Of a stretch of DNA of 64,000 nucleotides, positions 8,928 through 18,010 are shown one piece after another (within the stretch, counting starts at the first letter, position 1; every line of letters starts with the position of its first letter). The notes beneath the pieces were generated by a model. The model had not been told where the DNA came from. It was given only the letters and a program-made list of their open reading frames with translations, and searched no databases. This stretch comes from JADHUC01 sp964623055 (GTDB lineage Bacteria > Planctomycetota > Planctomycetia > Pirellulales > Pirellulaceae), in NCBI GenBank assembly GCA_964623055.1, contig CAZURK010000028.1, positions 15,601 to 79,600 of the forward strand, in the 5' to 3' direction. Position numbers and translations under genes: made by a program.

Positions 8928-9644
8928 ATGGGTACACCAAACGAATCGGAAAGCGGCTGCCGGGGAGACTGCGAGAACGCCTTGAAGATACTCCCGGTAA
9001 TCCGTTCGCATCGTCGGGCACATGGAAAACTACGAGGAAATACTTTCGGGTGGGCCGCACCGGATTACCAAATCGCACGTGGTGGCCAAGATGCATTGCC
9101 TGTCGCATCCGCATTTGCTGCAAACATCAAGGAGATTGGGAACTCGCGGATGAAGGTGGGGCAACCGCATTGGCGGAGCGTTGGGGATTGCAGGGCGACA
9201 ATACGGGTTCTGCAGTACGGAAGAGGTAGGGCATACGCGGCCACGGATGTGGCGTTCTATTCGCATGGCCCTGAACTGTTCATTTCGCTTCATGGCTATA
9301 CGCATGGGCAGCACAAGAGCATTCTCGGTTTTGTTTTCGCCATGTTTCTTATTTGGATTCCTGTCGCATTTTTCGTAGCCGCACTGCTTTCACAATGGTT
9401 TGACGTGCAATGGAACGTGGGCGAGTCTGTCCGAGACGCCCTCGAGGAGGGATTCTGGTGCTTTCTTCCTGTTGCATGGGTACTTGGAATGTTCGTTTGG
9501 GGCTACTGTCGCCAACCGAGAGACTTACTTCCCGACGAGCAGGCGATATTCAACCAATTGCTTGGACTCGTCCAGCGGGCGCTGGAGGATTCTTGGCTCG
9601 ATGGTGGTTACGGTTCAGGGGACGTGAAACGCATCGATTATTGA
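8928..9644 (+). CDS. Two-helix membrane protein, paralogue 1 of the cassette
   Basis: This 238-residue protein is not recognised as a known family. The N-terminal ~130 residues are soluble and hold APDYQIARGGQDALPVASAFA and CRATIRVL. Two hydrophobic helices follow at ~142-166 (FVFAMFLIWIPVAFFVAALL) and ~187-205 (GFWCFLPVAWVLGMFVWGY). A C-terminal soluble tail ends in DGGYGSGDVKRID. The next gene shares the same order of motifs, so the two are diverged tandem duplicates. It starts 82 bases after the HerA gene on the same strand. The ribosome site is weak (GGGTAGG), so the start is less certain. A membrane-anchored partner or effector role is possible but not shown. Confidence 0.65.
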   Translation: MGTPNESESGCRGDCENALKILPVIRSHRRAHGKLRGNTFGWAAPDYQIARGGQDALPVASAFAANIKEIGNSRMKVGQPHWRSVGDCRATIRVLQYGRGRAYAATDVAFYSHGPELFISLHGYTHGQHKSILGFVFAMFLIWIPVAFFVAALLSQWFDVQWNVGESVRDALEEGFWCFLPVAWVLGMFVWGYCRQPRDLLPDEQAIFNQLLGLVQRALEDSWLDGGYGSGDVKRIDY

Positions 9645-9796
9645 CTAGCGAGTTCGTCCGTCGGGTGAAGTCACAAAAGTGCATGTGCAGGGTTACTGAA
9701 GGGCAATGGAACGGTCGATGCAACGGGGAGATCCGCTGGCAACCGCACTCCACGCCGCAACCTGCGCGGCTCATCCTCGATAGAGAGCCAGGAACG

Positions 9797-10432
9797 ATGG
9801 GCAAGACCAAGATACCGAGTGAATTGAGCGTGCTTCCGATCCTCCATACGCATCGCAACAGTAGTGGAAAGCTTGCACGCCGCACATTCCAACAGGCAGC
9901 GCCGGATTTTGCAGTCAGAGACGGAAGCGTGGACGCCTTGCCCATCGCTGTCGAGTTCGCCAAAAGGATGAAGGACACGCCTGTCCCGAAGACGGAGATT
10001 GGGCGGCCGCCCTGGGATGCACGCGAGCCGTGTGTGGCGACGATACGCATCTTGCGACGGATGGAAGGCGAGGCATATACGGCCATTGACGTTGACTTCA
10101 ATGCTCAAGGTTACCAACTGTACGTCGGGCTGACGCGACATACGCACGTCCCTGCTAGAGCCTTGTTTCTTTCCTGGTGCCTCTACTTGCTGGCGGTCGT
10201 TTCAATTCCCACGGTCATCTTGCCAGCCTTCTTCGCGATGTTGGCGCACTATCTGAACAAGCCCAGAAACCTCTCGATGGAAGAGAACACCGTCGTTGAG
10301 GGCACGCCGGAGCTTGTCGCTGATGTGCTGAACCAGGTCTTCTCGGACGGTGGTTACGGGGGAATGATGGTTAGACGGATCGACCATCCGGATACGCCGC
10401 TCGGAGAAATGATACGAATCGCCCATGAGTAG
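9797..10432 (+). CDS. Two-helix membrane protein, paralogue 2 of the cassette
   Basis: The start at 9797 is preferred because it aligns with the start of the upstream paralogue and follows GCCAGGAACG. A longer frame is open back to 9410 but overlaps the upstream gene. The ~211-residue product has APDFAVRDGSVDALPIAVEFA, CVATIRIL and AYTAIDVDF, then one long or two closely packed hydrophobic helices (LFLSWCLYLLAVVSIPTVIL), KPRNLSMEE, and a tail with SDGGYGGMMVRRID. Each of these motifs has a counterpart in the 8928 protein. Function is unknown. The conservation of the DALP(V/I)A and DGGYG motifs suggests functional sites shared by both copies. Confidence 0.65.
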   Translation: MGKTKIPSELSVLPILHTHRNSSGKLARRTFQQAAPDFAVRDGSVDALPIAVEFAKRMKDTPVPKTEIGRPPWDAREPCVATIRILRRMEGEAYTAIDVDFNAQGYQLYVGLTRHTHVPARALFLSWCLYLLAVVSIPTVILPAFFAMLAHYLNKPRNLSMEENTVVEGTPELVADVLNQVFSDGGYGGMMVRRIDHPDTPLGEMIRIAHE

Positions 10433-10547
10433 ATACCTACAAAGGCTTTCTTCATGCCTCACGCTTTGGCTATTGGATTCGTGTGCTGCAGTATCCGCAA
10501 CGTGCGTGTTTCGAGGGGTAAGACCAAGCTGGATGGGAGCGACGTGA

Positions 10548-11549
10548 ATGGGTATCGAATCAGAAAAGAAGAACGAGAATCGGTTACCTGAGGTTTCTGA
10601 GCAATCCTCAGGCGGGGCTGGCGATGGTGACTCGGGCGATGGTTCTCCTGAGCGGAAGAGCGCGCACGAATACGATCTTTCAAAGGAGACGCTGTGGGAG
10701 GCGGACTCTGGCGAGGAAGCGACACGCGAGTATGATCTTAGTCAAGAGGACTTTTCATCGACTTGGTGCTCTTCAGAAGACGACGAACAGTCGAAAATCG
10801 ATTTGAGCCGCGAGTCGTTTTTGGAGCAATGCCAAGAGGTCAAGCAAGGATTTCTCGAACGTACTGACAAGAGCGACCTGAGAGGGCAGGAGAAGACCGG
10901 CCAAATCCTCGACTCGGGCGAACATCTTGGTGGGGATAGCAGGACGATCGGCGGGGACGGCTCGACCGACGAGACCGTCGTTCAGTCGCGTGACTATCAG
11001 GAGTTGACGGACGGCGAAAGGCAGGCTGAACTCGGTAAGTGCGACGTCGAAGCGACTGACGATCACGAGTGGGACAGGTTGGATGGAATTGCCTATCACA
11101 AGATTGCAGAGGATCATGCTGTCGAATCTCTCGACGATCCGGATCGAGGGATCAGCGTGGAGAAGGAGGTCAAGGCCAAAGTGCTAGACGAAAACGGGGA
11201 ACTGGCAAAGACGGGGAGTATCGACTTGCTCGTGAACCAGAAGGACGTAATCGACATCAAGACAGACGACATGCGCGGTTGGAGCAAGGAAAAGGCCAAA
11301 TCAATGGGGGAAAAATACGGAAAGCAAGTCGCCGAGTACGTAGCTAGTCCGGATACTGCCAAGGACGCTCAAGGTCATCTGTTCATGGTCGGGCGGCAGC
11401 CCTCGGAAGACGCACGGCAAAAACTCCAGGAAGCCGCAGACAGACACGACGTATCCGTGACTTTCCTGGATTCTGCAGACCCAGCGCACGTCACGGCAGT
11501 AATCCAGGATCGTCTTCTGCGCTCCTCGCACTCGAGAGACCGACACTGA
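10548..11549 (+). CDS. RecB/Cas4-type PD-(D/E)XK nuclease-like protein with repeated DLS motifs
   Basis: The 333-residue protein has an acidic, disordered-looking N-terminus (1-180) with three copies of a short motif: EYDLSKETL (~41), EYDLSQEDF (~61) and KIDLSRESF (~83). The C-terminal part shows the RecB-family nuclease pattern: His184 in AYHKIAED, Asp226 in TGSIDLLV, Asp236-x-Lys238 in VIDIKTDD, and a QxxxY motif (Gln260-Tyr264 in KQVAEYV). These residues bind metal and cut DNA in RecB, AddAB and Cas4. GGGAG lies upstream of the ATG. It ends the same-strand cassette, so a nuclease acting with the HerA motor is the natural inference. No helicase domain is fused. A polymorphic-toxin-type REase fold is an alternative. 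Confidence 0.7.
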   Translation: MGIESEKKNENRLPEVSEQSSGGAGDGDSGDGSPERKSAHEYDLSKETLWEADSGEEATREYDLSQEDFSSTWCSSEDDEQSKIDLSRESFLEQCQEVKQGFLERTDKSDLRGQEKTGQILDSGEHLGGDSRTIGGDGSTDETVVQSRDYQELTDGERQAELGKCDVEATDDHEWDRLDGIAYHKIAEDHAVESLDDPDRGISVEKEVKAKVLDENGELAKTGSIDLLVNQKDVIDIKTDDMRGWSKEKAKSMGEKYGKQVAEYVASPDTAKDAQGHLFMVGRQPSEDARQKLQEAADRHDVSVTFLDSADPAHVTAVIQDRLLRSSHSRDRH

Positions 11550-11803
11550 AGGCGGAGTCCGTGGTGGCCTATCGTTCCGCTGCTGTTGCCGCGAGCATAG
11601 AAACGCGTAACTCGTGGGTCTGAGAGACGGTCTGCATTTGATCGCATTGCGTTGTGGCAGGGCCCAGCGGTTATGGTCGTCGGCGTGTTGCGGTTAACTA
11701 CAAAATCCGCTACTGCTCCAACTCTCGCTGGGGCCCGGTCGCTGCAGTCTGACCCCCCATCTTGCCCGCGGCGGCCGGGTCTTTCTTCTTTGTCACACTG
11801 CCG

Positions 11804-12772
11804 TCACGTGGACGCACGACCGTATTTACGGGTGTAATCGGAATTGGCGGTCACCTCGTCGAAGAAGCGAGGGTACATACCCACGATCACACCATCGGTC
11901 GGCTTGATGTTCGAGAAAGCGAACTCGAACGCCTGTTGCACCATCTGCTGACTGGCACATCGCCGTCCGGCGGCCAGGATCTTGAAGCCCAGGCAGGGTT
12001 GGTCCACTTGCCGGACTACCTCGGTCATCCTGATCGGATCGTCTTTGAAGAACGGATAGACCAACTGCAAGGTGCGTGTTTCACAATCAACCTTGGATAT
12101 CTTCCGAGTGAGAAAGTAGAAACACGTCATGAAGAAATCTACGTCCCAACCTTCGTCTGCCACGCGTTTGATGCAGTCGGGGTTGTGAGCCGAGACGCCA
12201 GCCATCAGGCCGGTGTCCTTCACGGCCTTGACGTAGTCGTGCACGCGCTGGCTGTTCCCTTCTGCGAAGAGCCGGTCTGTTGCTCCGCCGTGATGAACGA
12301 ACGCGATCGGTTGGCTCAGTTCAATCGCCGATTGGATCTTGTCGCGTTGTGAGTGCAACAGAAGGTACTGCAGTCTCGAGCCATGCTCGCGCAGAATTCG
12401 CAGACTCTCGGCTCTTCGTTCGACCGTGGAAAGCTGATGCGTATTGATTCCGGCCGCCTCGCACTGCTGGAGGAACTCGACGCTCCGCTCAGTCGTGAAG
12501 TACTCCTTCATGTGCCGATCGGTGTGTGGGCCAAGGTAGGAATACCCGAGCAGAGGATTGCTACCCACGATCAGCCGGCTGACGCGGTATTTGCCAAGTT
12601 GAATCATTGGCATCGGCGAAGCTGCAGTAGCGGCCGAGGACTCCGCGGCCGACGATTGGCGGTCGATGCCGATCCACGCGGCGGCAGCAAGGGACGATAT
12701 CCCTGCAAGAAACTGGCGTCGCCCGGTGGTCGGCGGTACTTCCCTTCGCCCTCGTTGGTCTTGGTCAGACAT
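11804..12772 (-). CDS. Tat-exported aldo/keto-reductase-like TIM-barrel protein
   Basis: The start at 12772 gives a twin-arginine signal (GRRQFLAGISSLAAAAWIG) and follows AAGGAGA; a longer frame reaches 13021 but would bury the signal. The mature part (~275 residues) begins MIQLGKYRVSRLIVGSNPLLGYSY, typical of the first strand of aldo/keto-reductase-like barrels, and includes FVHHGGATDRLF and AGVSAHNPD. The canonical catalytic Tyr/Lys/Asp/His set is not obvious, so it may be a non-canonical member. It is divergent from the PQQ protein, sharing a 235-base promoter region. Export together with PQQ and Gfo/Idh/MocA neighbours suggests periplasmic sugar or polyol chemistry. Confidence 0.65.
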   Translation of the reverse strand: MSDQDQRGRREVPPTTGRRQFLAGISSLAAAAWIGIDRQSSAAESSAATAASPMPMIQLGKYRVSRLIVGSNPLLGYSYLGPHTDRHMKEYFTTERSVEFLQQCEAAGINTHQLSTVERRAESLRILREHGSRLQYLLLHSQRDKIQSAIELSQPIAFVHHGGATDRLFAEGNSQRVHDYVKAVKDTGLMAGVSAHNPDCIKRVADEGWDVDFFMTCFYFLTRKISKVDCETRTLQLVYPFFKDDPIRMTEVVRQVDQPCLGFKILAAGRRCASQQMVQQAFEFAFSNIKPTDGVIVGMYPRFFDEVTANSDYTRKYGRAST

Positions 12773-13007
12773 CCTGATCTCCTTGTGTGCGAATCGACCG
12801 CGATGACACGGATAGCATTCCGGATTGTACTGCCTTTGTTTGTACGCCGCCGCAAAACACACGTCAAGAGAATCCGTTGGTTTGCCCATTCTGTTCGAGT
12901 TGGCCGGTGAAGTGCGATTGCGTTCCACCGGATTGCTATCGTCAAACACAGCGAATATCCTCAGGGGGCACAAATCGTCCGAAAATGGCATTAGCGAGGA
13001 GTCGCCG

Positions 13008-16000
13008 ATGAGATTCAACAAAGCCCCATCGGATTACGTATCACGGACAGTCTCGGCCAACGGGATAGAAGGCATAAATTGTGGACATCGCGGAATAGCC
13101 TGGGCGATTGCGGCAGTGCTTCTGTGCGGCTTGTCGATTGCGTCCGCTGCCGACAACGATGAGGCGTCGAAAGAAGCTGAGGCCATCCTTCGAGCTTCAG
13201 GAGTGCAGGGCGGCTTGGTCGTACACATTGAGTGTGGCCAAGGCAAACTGACCGCTGCCTTATGTGCGAACGATCGCTACATCGTGCAGGGGATGGGACG
13301 GGACGCGCAGAATGTCGAAGCCGCTCGAAATCACATCCAGTCACTCGGCCTTTACGGCAACGTATCCGTGCGACACTGGGATAGCCAGTACTTGCCCTAT
13401 GGCGACAACTTGGTGAACCTCATTGTGGCAAGTGGCGAGGGTCGGGTGGCAAAGGAAGAGATCACCCGCGTGCTCGCTCCGAATGGCGTTGCCGTAACAC
13501 TCGACGTAGACCTTTCGATCCGTGACTCTTTCCGCAAGCCCGTTCCCGTCGACATCGACCAGTGGACCCATTACCTGCACGATGCGGGCAACAACGCCGT
13601 CGCCGACGACGACCGTGTTGGGCCACCCAGACACCTGCAATGGAAATCCGGGCCGATGTGGAGCCGTAGCCACGAGTTCGCATCCAGCGTTCAAGCCCTC
13701 ATTTCGGCTAACGGGCGTCTGATCGGAGTCATCGACGAAGGAATCATCGGTCAACCTCGCGGCGTTCCTGCACTTTGGACGCTCATTGCTCGCGACGCGT
13801 TCAACGGCATCTTGCTCTGGCGGCTACCGTGCGACCACATCAACCCGCACGCTCTGGCGGCGATCGGAGACAAAGTCTACGTCACCTTGCGGAGCCGAGG
13901 CCCGCTGTGCATTCTCGACGCAGCCACCGGCGAAACGCTTCACACGTGCGACGAGACTGGCAAGGTGAGCGAAATCGCATACTGTGAGAATCGGCTGGTA
14001 CTTGGAACGCAACTGTCGGCTTCGCAGGGAATCTCTGGTCCACACGTGATTGCGGCTGACCCCAATGACGGGCACATTCTTTGGAAGAAATCGGTCCAGG
14101 CCATCGCGAAGAACACGTTGGTCGCCGGCAGCGGTCGGGTCTGCTACGCGAGCAACACCGAACTGGTTTGCCTGTCGCTGGAAAGCGGCGAGGAACTCTG
14201 GCGCAGCGATGCCAAGAGTCGTGGAAAGGGATACGCGGTGTTGTACAACGGCGCCGTCTTCTTGACGGGCGGCAGTACTAGAGCTTTCTCGTTGGAAACG
14301 GGTGGACTGCTGTGGACCGGACCCGACGGCAGCCCTCACGCCCGTAATCCACCTGGCCTGTTCGGCGCTGGCGGACTGATATGGACGGCGTGGGGTCACG
14401 TGGATCCAAGGTCCTTCTTGTGGCAACATCGGGAGGAAGAACGAAACGGATACGACCCGATGACCGGCGAAGTGTGGAAGACAGTCACTGCGCAGCGACT
14501 AGTGACCGCCGGTCATCACATCCGCTGCTATCCTCCTAAGGCGACGAAGCGCTACCTGCTGCTCAACAAACGGGGCGTCGAATTCTTCGACCTCGAAGGT
14601 ACTAACCACATGCGTGCCAATTGGACGCGCGGCGCATGCGGTTTCGGTATGCTCCCGGCCAACGGTTTCCTGTACACGCCGCCGGCCCAGTGTTTCTGCT
14701 ATCAGGGCGTTCTTCTAACTGGACTGAACGCGCTGTCCGCCACACGCGAGGCTGCACCCCGTGAGCAGAAACCGCGTCTTGAGAAAGGTCCAGTATTTGG
14801 AGCGGTCAGCGATCAGCCATCAGCGGTCAGCAAAGATGATTGGCCCACGTATCGCCATGATGCCTTGCGGAGTGGGTCTATCGACACGTCCTTGCCGGTC
14901 GAACTGGACCGTGTCTGGGAAACATCGTTGTGTGCCCCGGCCTTTGGCCCTTCGGATTCCTCAACAGCCGACGACGAGGAGGACGTTGTGCTTCTGACGG
15001 GGGCGACCGCGACGATCCATGGGCAAGGTGCTAAGAAAAGCGGAGACGCGATCATCGCCTGGCGCGGTAAGGACACGTTCATCACGTGGGAAACCCGCAT
15101 CGACAAGACCGGCAGACAGCCGGTGTGGATTTCTCAGTCGAACGCGGGCCAGGGAGGCTCGGCTTTCGAACTCTCGGTCGGCCAGGAGAAGTTGACCGGC
15201 AAAATTCGTCACACCAATGGCTGGGAACAGTATGTATGGATTCGTGTGGGCGAAATCGAGATTCCGGATCCCGGGTCCTGCACAGTGAGCGTGAAGCCTG
15301 TCGAGCAGGTCGAGGGCCGGCTCGGCAACGTGGCAGCCGTCGCGATCGGTGGCGAGAAGCCGCCCCGTGGACCTGTGGAAGCGCCGAGGCTTCGCGAGCG
15401 ACCCAAGGGCGGTCTTACTCCGCCCGTAGCCGCCGATGGCAAGGTGTTTGTTGCGGAACCGGACGCACACATGGTCCATGCAGTCAATGCGAAGGATGGT
15501 AAACGCCTGTGGAGTTACATTGCGGACGGGCGGGTCGACTCGCCACCTACGATTCGCCGAGGCCTCTGTATCTTTGGGTGCACCGACGGTTATGTCTATT
15601 GCCTGTCCGCTTCCGATGGCCAACTCGCGTGGCGTTTCCGAGCGGCGCCGGAAGAGCGCCAAATTTGCGCGATGGGTCAAGTGGAATCGGCATGGCCTGT
15701 CCATGGAAGCGTCCTGGTGCGCGAAGACAAGGTCTATTGCACGGCAGGGCGATCCAGCCATCTGGACGGAGGTATCTATATGTTCGCGCTGGATCCCCGC
15801 AGCGGCGAGATTTTGTACGAGACACTGTTGCAGAGTGAGGAACCGGACGTGTCGAAGTACGGAGGCAGGCCGTTCGATATGGAGGGTTCGAGATCGGACA
15901 TATTGGTTGCGGGCAAAGAAGACATTTACCTGTTCCTGAACAGGTTTAATTCCAGCTTGACACCCCAACCCATGCCGCGGATCACCAAATTAGGCGACCG

Positions 16001-16604
16001 TTTGGGCGAACCGCATTTGATGACCAACGACGGTTTCCTGGACAAGACCTGGTTCAACCGGACGTACTGGAGTCACAGCGAACGCTGGCCTGGATACTAC
16101 TTCACTTATCGAGGGCCGAAGTCCGGTCAGATTCTAGTGTTCGACGACACCACAACTTATGCTCTGAAAGTCTACACCGAACGACACGGTCACAGCCCCG
16201 AATTCAAGCCCGGCACAGGCTATCACTTGATTGCCGATCGCAACACAACCAAGCCTGTGTTGGACGTCATGGACATCGGTGCCGAGAAGGGGCGGGGCTT
16301 TTCGCGGACCGAGTTACCGATTTGGGCGGAGAAGGTACCGATTCGCGCGCAAGGCATGCTCCTGGCCCGCGAGCACCTGTACCTCGCTGGCCCGCCGGAC
16401 TTGGCTCCGGAGGATGGAGCCTACGAAGCGATGATCGGCAAGCTAGGTTCGATATTCCGGGTCGTCGCTACATCCGACGGAAGCGCCTTGGCAGAGTTTG
16501 AAATGGAGGAAGTCCCCGTCTTCGACGGATTGATCGCGGCCGGCGACCGGTTGTTTATGTGCACCACGGAAGGAACGCTGATTTGCTTTGGGGGGAAGAG
16601 ATGA
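13008..16604 (+). CDS. Exported PQQ-like beta-propeller with N-terminal methyltransferase-like domain and inserted jelly roll
   Basis: The start at 13008 follows GAGGAG and yields ~1198 residues with a membrane/signal segment at 30-48. Residues ~65-168 resemble a class I methyltransferase core (VVHIECGQGKLTAAL as motif I, EITRVLAPNGVAVTL as a late strand). Tryptophan-docking-type propeller repeats follow, e.g. DAFNGILLWRLP, DGHILWKKS and SGEELWRSD. At ~residue 610 a second propeller segment starts (DDWPTYRHDALRSG). It is interrupted at ~640-790 by a CBM6-like jelly roll (TWETRIDKTGRQPVWI, FELSVGQEKLTGKIRHTNGW) and then resumes (GGLTPPVAADGKVFVAEPD). The stop overlaps the next gene by 4 bases, so they are translationally coupled. 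It probably acts in the periplasm. Catalysis by either extra domain is unproven. Confidence 0.8.
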   Translation: MRFNKAPSDYVSRTVSANGIEGINCGHRGIAWAIAAVLLCGLSIASAADNDEASKEAEAILRASGVQGGLVVHIECGQGKLTAALCANDRYIVQGMGRDAQNVEAARNHIQSLGLYGNVSVRHWDSQYLPYGDNLVNLIVASGEGRVAKEEITRVLAPNGVAVTLDVDLSIRDSFRKPVPVDIDQWTHYLHDAGNNAVADDDRVGPPRHLQWKSGPMWSRSHEFASSVQALISANGRLIGVIDEGIIGQPRGVPALWTLIARDAFNGILLWRLPCDHINPHALAAIGDKVYVTLRSRGPLCILDAATGETLHTCDETGKVSEIAYCENRLVLGTQLSASQGISGPHVIAADPNDGHILWKKSVQAIAKNTLVAGSGRVCYASNTELVCLSLESGEELWRSDAKSRGKGYAVLYNGAVFLTGGSTRAFSLETGGLLWTGPDGSPHARNPPGLFGAGGLIWTAWGHVDPRSFLWQHREEERNGYDPMTGEVWKTVTAQRLVTAGHHIRCYPPKATKRYLLLNKRGVEFFDLEGTNHMRANWTRGACGFGMLPANGFLYTPPAQCFCYQGVLLTGLNALSATREAAPREQKPRLEKGPVFGAVSDQPSAVSKDDWPTYRHDALRSGSIDTSLPVELDRVWETSLCAPAFGPSDSSTADDEEDVVLLTGATATIHGQGAKKSGDAIIAWRGKDTFITWETRIDKTGRQPVWISQSNAGQGGSAFELSVGQEKLTGKIRHTNGWEQYVWIRVGEIEIPDPGSCTVSVKPVEQVEGRLGNVAAVAIGGEKPPRGPVEAPRLRERPKGGLTPPVAADGKVFVAEPDAHMVHAVNAKDGKRLWSYIADGRVDSPPTIRRGLCIFGCTDGYVYCLSASDGQLAWRFRAAPEERQICAMGQVESAWPVHGSVLVREDKVYCTAGRSSHLDGGIYMFALDPRSGEILYETLLQSEEPDVSKYGGRPFDMEGSRSDILVAGKEDIYLFLNRFNSSLTPQPMPRITKLGDRLGEPHLMTNDGFLDKTWFNRTYWSHSERWPGYYFTYRGPKSGQILVFDDTTTYALKVYTERHGHSPEFKPGTGYHLIADRNTTKPVLDVMDIGAEKGRGFSRTELPIWAEKVPIRAQGMLLAREHLYLAGPPDLAPEDGAYEAMIGKLGSIFRVVATSDGSALAEFEMEEVPVFDGLIAAGDRLFMCTTEGTLICFGGKR

Positions 16605-18010
16605 ATATGCGGCAAAAAGAAACGCGGAATCAAGATCTCACCAGGCGGCGTTTTCTGCGCAGTAGTGTTGCTATGGCAAGCAGCCTTCTCGTTCCTTGCT
16701 CGGTGCTTGGCGCCCAGCGCAGGAGAGGCGACCAGAGCGCCGACTTGCCGCCCAGCGAAAGATTGAACGTCGCCGCCGTCGGATTGGGTGCCCGGGGCTT
16801 GGGCAACGTCGAAAAGTGCGAAGGCACCAATGTCGTTGCCCTATGCGATGTTGACTGGCGCACGGCGACTATGGCGTTCAAGCAGTATCCCGAGGCGGCT
16901 AAATACAAAGACTTCCGCAAGATGTTGGACAAGGAAGCCAGCATCGACGCTGTTGTCATATCCACGCCGGACCATACCCACGCGGTGATCGCCGCCGAGG
17001 CGATGAAACGCGGAAAGCATGTCTTCGTCGAAGCGCCGCTGGCACACGATGTCTGGGAAGTCCGCGAGCTGGCCCGGTTGGCCGGCGAAACGGGCGTCAC
17101 GACTCAGATGGGCAACGAGCGCCATTCGGGTGCTGGGATTCGACGCGCCGTCGAGATGATTTGGGGTGGCGGACTCGGCCCGATTCGCGAGGTCCACTGT
17201 TGGACCAACCGGCCTCAGTGGCCGCAGGGAATCGGCCGGCCCCAAACAAAATTGCCACCGCCCGAAGGATTGGCCTGGGACCTATGGCTTGGGCCAGCGT
17301 CCGAGCGCACCTACGATCCGGCTTACCATCCCTACCGATGGCGCGGTTGGCTGGACTTTGGCACAGGGGCGCTCGGAGCTATGGGCTGTCATCTGCTGGA
17401 CGTGGTGTTCTGGGGTCTGGAGCTAAGCGACGCTAAATCGTTCACGGTCGAGGCGGAATCCACCGGCGCGAACGACGAAACGTATCCCGAGGCTTCCACA
17501 ATCCGATATCGTTTCCCGGCCCGCGGAGACCTGCCGCCGGTCGCTATCACTTGGAATGACGGCGGACGCCAACCATCTACGCCCGACGGACTGCCGCATC
17601 TCAGGGAAGTCGGCAGTAACGGCTCGCTGTTCATCGGCGAAGAACACAGCATGATGTTTGGTCCGACGGTCTTTGGGACGAATCCAGGCCAGATTGGTCC
17701 CAGGACGATACCGGAATTTGCCAAGATCGAGAGCAAGAGACCTTTTGAGAAAATTCCTCAAGTGAAAGAAAGCGCTTGGACAAAAGGCAACCGGCACATC
17801 CAGGAGTGGATTTCCGCCTGCAAAGCGGGCAAACAGCCTTGCGCTAGTTTCGAGCACTCGGCCCCGCTGACCGAAATGGTACTACTCGGCAACGTGGCCC
17901 TGCTGAGCGGCGAGCCGATCGAGTGGGAAAGCGAAAAGCTGCAAATCACAAACGTCCCCGAGGCCAACCGCTTAGTCCGCAGGGAATACCGGCAGGGTTG
18001 GAGTCTGTGA
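16601..18010 (+). CDS. Tat-exported Gfo/Idh/MocA oxidoreductase
   Basis: The ATG at 16601 overlaps the upstream stop (ATGA). It gives 469 residues with a twin-arginine signal (TRRRFLRSSVAMASSLLV). The Rossmann domain follows with LNVAAVGLGARGLGNV, ALCDVDW and VISTPDHTHAVIAAEAMKRGKHVFVEAPL, where the usual Lys of the EKP motif is Ala (EAPL). The second domain carries the planctomycete signature WDLWLGPASERTYDPAYHPYRWRGW and ends HIQEWISACKAG. Family members oxidise or epimerise sugars with NAD(P). The EKP-to-EAP change removes a residue that usually contacts the cofactor and substrate, so activity may differ. The coupled PQQ gene suggests a shared substrate. Confidence 0.85.
   Translation: MNMRQKETRNQDLTRRRFLRSSVAMASSLLVPCSVLGAQRRRGDQSADLPPSERLNVAAVGLGARGLGNVEKCEGTNVVALCDVDWRTATMAFKQYPEAAKYKDFRKMLDKEASIDAVVISTPDHTHAVIAAEAMKRGKHVFVEAPLAHDVWEVRELARLAGETGVTTQMGNERHSGAGIRRAVEMIWGGGLGPIREVHCWTNRPQWPQGIGRPQTKLPPPEGLAWDLWLGPASERTYDPAYHPYRWRGWLDFGTGALGAMGCHLLDVVFWGLELSDAKSFTVEAESTGANDETYPEASTIRYRFPARGDLPPVAITWNDGGRQPSTPDGLPHLREVGSNGSLFIGEEHSMMFGPTVFGTNPGQIGPRTIPEFAKIESKRPFEKIPQVKESAWTKGNRHIQEWISACKAGKQPCASFEHSAPLTEMVLLGNVALLSGEPIEWESEKLQITNVPEANRLVRREYRQGWSL

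Noticed and set aside
9410..9796. Longer N-terminus for the 9797 protein
   Set aside because: It overlaps the upstream gene in another frame, and the paralogue at 8928 starts at the position equal to ATG 9797.
12825..13007. Longer N-terminus for the PQQ protein
   Set aside because: It would precede the signal segment and run through the divergent promoter region; the ATG at 13008 has a GAGGAG site.
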